Shown here in pieces: positions 60,039-64,000 of a DNA stretch of 64,000 nucleotides. Numbering within the stretch: position 1 is the stretch's first letter; every line of letters begins with the position of its first letter. Made by a program: the position numbers and the translations under genes. The stretch is from the NCBI GenBank assembly GCA_021229015.1, contig CM037783.1, positions 60,053,746 to 60,117,745 on the forward strand, written 5' to 3'. The notes under the pieces were generated by a model. It searched no databases. It was not told the origin of the DNA and worked only from the letters and a program-made list of their open reading frames with translations. Source of the stretch: Solen grandis. Taxonomy: Eukaryota; Mollusca; Bivalvia; Adapedonta; Solenidae.

Positions 60039-62547
60039 TCTTCCTCCTGATTGAAGTCTGGAAGAGGAAGCGGCAGAAAGGACGCACCCCTAGGGCTTAC
60101 TCCTACCCCTTTGACTGGTAGAGGTAGAAGAAGGGTGGGGGGCGATGAAGGAGGAAATCGTGGTCGTTGAGGACCAGATTGGCGGGCACCCCTGGAAGAA
60201 GGATTACCTCTGAAAGAAGATTGAGGTTTACCCTTTTCCGAGTCCTTCGGCGATTTACCGCTAGAAGCGAAGGCTTTTTGGTATCCAGGGAATTTAGGGG
60301 GAGCCGAAGGAGGAGTGCGGGGTTGGAAGGCCACCGCTCCGTGCATTTGCTCCTCCCTGGAGGCATCCGCTACTTCCTTGATTCGACCCCCAACAGGGAC
60401 GAAGAAGAAAGAGGGGCGACCTAAGCTTATCTCGAGAAGAGGAGAGAAGAAGCTTGTTGGGGCCGTCCAGGATGGCATCCCGTCTACAGCGAGTTATCTC
60501 TGTAGAGAGAGAGAGAGATAGCAAAATAGAATGTTTTGCTGTCGCTGCTAAGGCTTCTAAAAGAAGCCTGACAAAGAAGATAAGGCATCTTTTTGCTGCA
60601 GTTTGACCGAGAGTGCGGCCACGAAGGAGTCAGCGTGAGACGAGATGCCGGAAAGAAAGCGGGAGCGTTGCTCCCAACGATCCAAGACCTTCTGCTGAAG
60701 CGGGAAAGAAGGGGACCTTGAGTCGGAGCCGACTCCATCTAAGTCCAGCTTTGGAGGGTGGATAGAAAAAAACACCCTCCGGGAACTTGTAGGTCTTGGG
60801 GTTAAAGCCCAAAGGCCGAAGATCTGAAGTGGGAACAAACCAGCCCGGTCCTGGCTTGGAGGAGGAGGAAGATTCGAAATCCTCCAGGGCCGAACGGATG
60901 ACCGGAGAGAAAGGAAGCAACGCCGGTTCGACTGATTTGGCCTCCTTAGGTTTACCACGAGGTCGAGGTAACCCTCGCACCTCTTACGGGAGGGAGGAGG
61001 GGCGGTTTGCACACCGATTCAGGTAGGGTAGCAAAGACCTCCTGAACGGCCTTGTCCATGGAAAACCGACTGTCGTCTGACTCTTCCTCTCGTCAGAGAG
61101 AGGATTGTCAGTTTGGAGGTTCAGAAGGGGCACTAGATCGGCGCGAGGTGGCCAAAAGAGGCACATCCTCGGCAAACAAGGAATCCTCCTCAGGAGCATA
61201 AAGAGAGATTCATCCTCCAAGCGTCCGCTCGGAGCAGCCCCACTGGTAGGAGGGTGGCGAGGGGGAGGGAGGTGGCCCGTTCGGGAGAGGACGAGATGGG
61301 GGAGCATCCTGAGGGGGAAAGCCAATAAAGGGAAATGGAGGAAAGAAGGGCCTCATAGGGGGCTGTGCAGAAAAAGCGCCCTGTGGCCACGTGGAGGGAG
61401 AAGGCTGAAGGAACAGCGGTGATCTAAAGTCTCCGGTGGAAGAGACACCCTATCCCTCCTAGAAGGAGTAGGCTCGCCCGGTATGACAGGAGGGGAAACC
61501 AGAACTGAAGTGCCTAGCATTTCCCCCATCATACGGGACCACCACGCGGAAGGATCGAAGGTTGAGGGCTGCGATGAAAAATCCGACCTTGATCCTTCGA
61601 AGGCGAGACGTGGTAGAGCGGTTAAAGGGGACCGGTCCCTAGGAGCAGAGCTAGGGGACCGGTGAAAGGGAAATGCCCGGGGAACGGTTGGAGGGCCGTT
61701 TCTTGGGCACCCTGGAGCACGAGGAAAGCAGGTGGCCTACGCGGAGGGGACCGCAGGGCTGCTGAGGAAGAACTCGAGTTGAAGCAGTTAGGCCCGGCGA
61801 AGCCCGGTGACCCGCAGCCTGGAGTGGGGGACCCGACCTGACCGGTTGATCGGTGACGATCTTTTACGATGCCCGGTGATGACCGGTCTTGGGTCTCTGG
61901 GACCGGTCACGAACACTAACCCCGGACGATAATGACCGGTGACCGGTGTTGATGACCGGAGATTTATGACCGGTACCCGGGTGACCGTGCCCGGTCCTGA
62001 CCGGTGAACCGGTCTCTGTGGGATATGCCGGTGACCGGTCCTTCGTCATAGACGTTGGTCGGTGACCGGTCTTGACGGTTTGGCTAGACTGACCGGTGCC
62101 GGTTACGTGAAGATAAGCCGGTGACCGGTCACGGGCCTTGGTCGATAGGTTATGACCAGCGTCAAGCAATTGACCGGTCATGCCCGGTGACCGGTGACCA
62201 GTTGGAGTAATTCCTTGTCGCTCCCCTGGGGCAAACGCAAGGAGAGCGTACAGGGAGCTAGGAGACGAAGGCGGCCTCTCCGGAGAGGGGCGGGAAGCCT
62301 TCTTCTAGGAGGGGGAGAGGGGCTCCGACCCCAGCGGCACTAAACCCAGAGAAGGAGGAGGAAGATGAGGCCTTCCTTTTCCGAGACAAATACGAGCGTC
62401 GTGAAGAGGCTTTCTTCCAAACCTCTTCGGACCAGGAAACACAAACAGTGCAGGTGTTATCCCTGGAGCACCCCGAGCATGAAAGGCAGGACTGATGGGA
62501 GTCCCAGGACGCCTTGACATGTCCGCAGGAACCCTAGACTGTGACAT
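60000..62547 (-). pseudogene. DIRS gag-like region, frame-disrupted
   Basis: Starts at ATG 62547 (MSQSRVP), loses one base, then reads CGHVKASWDSHQSCLSCSGC and NTCTVCVSW, a Cys-rich N-terminal module I know from invertebrate DIRS gag proteins. Next is a low-complexity section with many ACCGGT words. DDSRFSMDKAVQEVFATLPE (61090-61030) follows, then KSVEPALLPFSPVIRSALED, GFNPKTYKFPEGVF, WEQRSRFLSGISSHADSF, SLSLSTEITRCRRDAILDG and GGRIKEVADASREEQMHGAV. A Pro/Ser/Arg-rich tail overlaps the RT start. It presumably packages the RNA. Several frameshifts separate these blocks. Confidence 0.75.
61840..62210. repeat. ACCGGT-rich tract inside gag
   Basis: More than fifteen ACCGGT or GACCGGTGACCGGT-like words, irregularly spaced, in an otherwise ordinary coding stretch. 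On the coding strand they give Thr-Gly-His and Asp-Arg-Ser-Pro type repeats. Confidence 0.75.
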
Positions 62548-62863
62548 TGAAAATTCAATATAAAGAAAGAACAATTCAAACAAAATAAAACGGGAAGACC
62601 GAAAGGAAACCGTACAGAAGGGTCTCGAAACGAGACAAAATAATTATATATACAAAAACAAAATAAACAGTGACACGGGAGCCGAAGCACGGAAACCCGT
62701 GACACTAGGCAAAAAGTCCCGATACGGACAAGGAATGAAAATTCTACACGCAATAGAATAAACAAAATATATATAAACACAGCCGAGGCTATGAAAGGAA
62801 ATATGGAGAGCTGTTAGAGCACAGAAGCGATCAAGAAAGGTGACACGAGGTTACCCACAAAAA

Positions 62864-63003
62864 CTCGATGGCTTCCAAAACACAATTGGAGAACGGGGGT
62901 TACACTTCCGGTAACTAGGGGGTTTTAGGGAATGGTTTATTTTGCGGACTCTGTTTTGGAAGCTGTGCACAAATAGACACATACCTGAAGTAATAACAGG
63001 TAA
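62864..63003. repeat. DIRS inverted terminal repeat (5' side of the element)
   Basis: Partner of 56788-56923. From here to the gag start there are ~320 bp of presumed 5' leader, which should contain the promoter. Confidence 0.9.
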
Positions 63004-63023
63004 CGTATTTATGCTATTAAAAT

Positions 63024-64000
63024 TGATTTTGAATAGCATACATGTAACACTTTAATAAAACAATTATGAAATTTAAAGAAAATCTATCAGGCCGTTTTTT
63101 CATAAATTATAGATGATTAACTTCAGTCACGCCTTAGGACGCTTAATAATGATGTCAAAACAGACGTTTTACGACCTTTATAGCCTATTCAAACAATCAA
63201 TGTTTTGTTTTAAAGTTGAAATAATAATAAAAATAATACCTTCATAAATTTCAAATGAAAGTAATATTCAAGAAATTGAAAGGAATTATGTATAATGTTA
63301 ACAAACAAATAATCATCAACATAATAACTTCTATTAAATAATCATTATTGATATCAAGGAAAACGATGACAATAACAGTGATAATAATATTGATGGTCTA
63401 ACCAATTATGTTTCATTTATTGATAATAGTGATTAATCTATAATGGCAATATCACACTACATGTATATAGATGTAAAATATAAAAAAAAAAAAAAAATGA
63501 ATTAAGTTGTTAACTACTTTGTTAAAGGTAAAAAAAAATACAGATGAACTTTATTAAATCAGAAAGTCTGTTTCATAAAACCCAAAAACATCTGTAAAAC
63601 TATGGATATTATCGACAAACATGGTCTTATTCAATTTTAGCTCTTTTTTTTTGCAGGGCTTTTTTTCCGAAATTTGGGGGGGCCCTTGCCTTCATTTTTG
63701 GGGAAAATTTAAAGCGATTTCGGGGGTTTTGGGAAAAAAGGTAGACTCAATTCAATGTATACACAGTAAAATTTAACTCTTATGAATCTTAAAGAATCAA
63801 AACGAATTAAAACAACAATGACATAAAAAAGAGCTGTCTTTTGGTTCAAATCGTGCACTATTTAAAAAGGTACTAATGTCCCTAAACAAATTTTCCCCCT
63901 TGGTGTCAACACCAAGACTAGCACTAGTGCAAAAAAGTTTTTGGCATTCACCAGATAGAGCCCAAAATTTTAAGTTGGAGGCAGATTTTTTAACAATGGC
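63024..64000. other. AT-rich right flank, nothing recognised
   Basis: TAA/AAT-rich microsatellite-like sequence (63220-63450) and an A-run at 63482. A patch at 63650-63740 shows G/T homopolymer runs like the corrupted region at 34.7-37.0 kb. Confidence 0.4.

Larger units (their letters stand above)
56775..63023 (-). mobile_element. DIRS-like tyrosine-recombinase retrotransposon, structurally complete
   Basis: About 6.25 kb, transcribed right to left. It has inverted terminal repeats of ~136-140 bp (56788-56923, 62864-63003) and an internal complementary region at 56963-57045 that joins the complements of the two outer ends. This is the defining layout of DIRS elements, which replicate by reverse transcription and integrate circular DNA with a tyrosine recombinase, without target duplications. 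Coding order is gag, RT-RNase H with a methyltransferase-like segment, then recombinase. Every reading frame is broken by several single-base shifts, so this copy is probably dead unless the shifts are sequencing errors. Confidence 0.9.

Noticed and set aside
58142..61665. Plus-strand frames of 60-105 codons
   Set aside because: Antisense shadows of the DIRS gag, RT and recombinase regions.
56775..63023. LTR retrotransposon
   Set aside because: The terminal repeats are inverted, no integrase or aspartic protease motif is seen, and a tyrosine recombinase plus an internal complementary region are present.

Overview
The window looks like nuclear DNA of a bivalve mollusc. It is AT-rich, has no dense gene packing, and is dominated by dispersed repeats. 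The clearest clade signal is about ten elements of the pearl / HINE type (non-autonomous Helentron relatives): a 5' end with a GCTCACCTGAG block, a core of 160-190 bp tandem modules, an ACGG microsatellite and a 3' hairpin ending GGTGAGCTAAAA. tRNA-derived SINEs and a DIRS retrotransposon also fit. No species can be named from sequence alone.

Layout. 1-21 kb: gene-poor DNA with MITE-like inverted-repeat elements (3.7 kb, 7.8 kb), pearl/HINE copies (4.7, 15.0, 18.9 and 20.2 kb), a tail-to-tail pair of another pearl-like family around a 42-bp minisatellite (11.8-14.6 kb), and a 100-N assembly gap at 18.1 kb. 21.4-45.2 kb: a region that may be one very large DNA transposon. It carries a decayed EnSpm/CACTA-type transposase on the minus strand (25.4-27.7 kb) and a multi-exon gene with a C-terminal BEN domain on the plus strand (37.6-42.2 kb). 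The two are divergent. GGCGGA-type repeat arrays flank them on both sides, and six identical copies of the 18-mer ACCGTTATGGTTGGGACA lie outside those arrays. The middle holds several short-motif repeat clusters and a stretch of homopolymer-corrupted sequence (34.7-37.0 kb).

45.3-50.6 kb: a three-layer nest. A pearl/HINE element is split by a hAT-like element with a perfect 8-bp target duplication, and that element has taken two further HINE insertions. 50.8-56.8 kb: a TA-flanked mariner-like MITE, a damaged tandem-repeat element and another inverted-terminal element. 56.8-63.0 kb: a structurally complete DIRS-like retrotransposon on the minus strand, with inverted terminal repeats, a perfect internal complementary region, and gag, RT/RNase H and tyrosine recombinase regions, all frame-disrupted.

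The only gene that looks close to functional is the BEN-domain gene. Its splice phases agree across five exons, with one apparent single-base insertion in exon 3. The many single-base disruptions could be real decay or uncorrected long-read errors; the sequence alone does not separate these.
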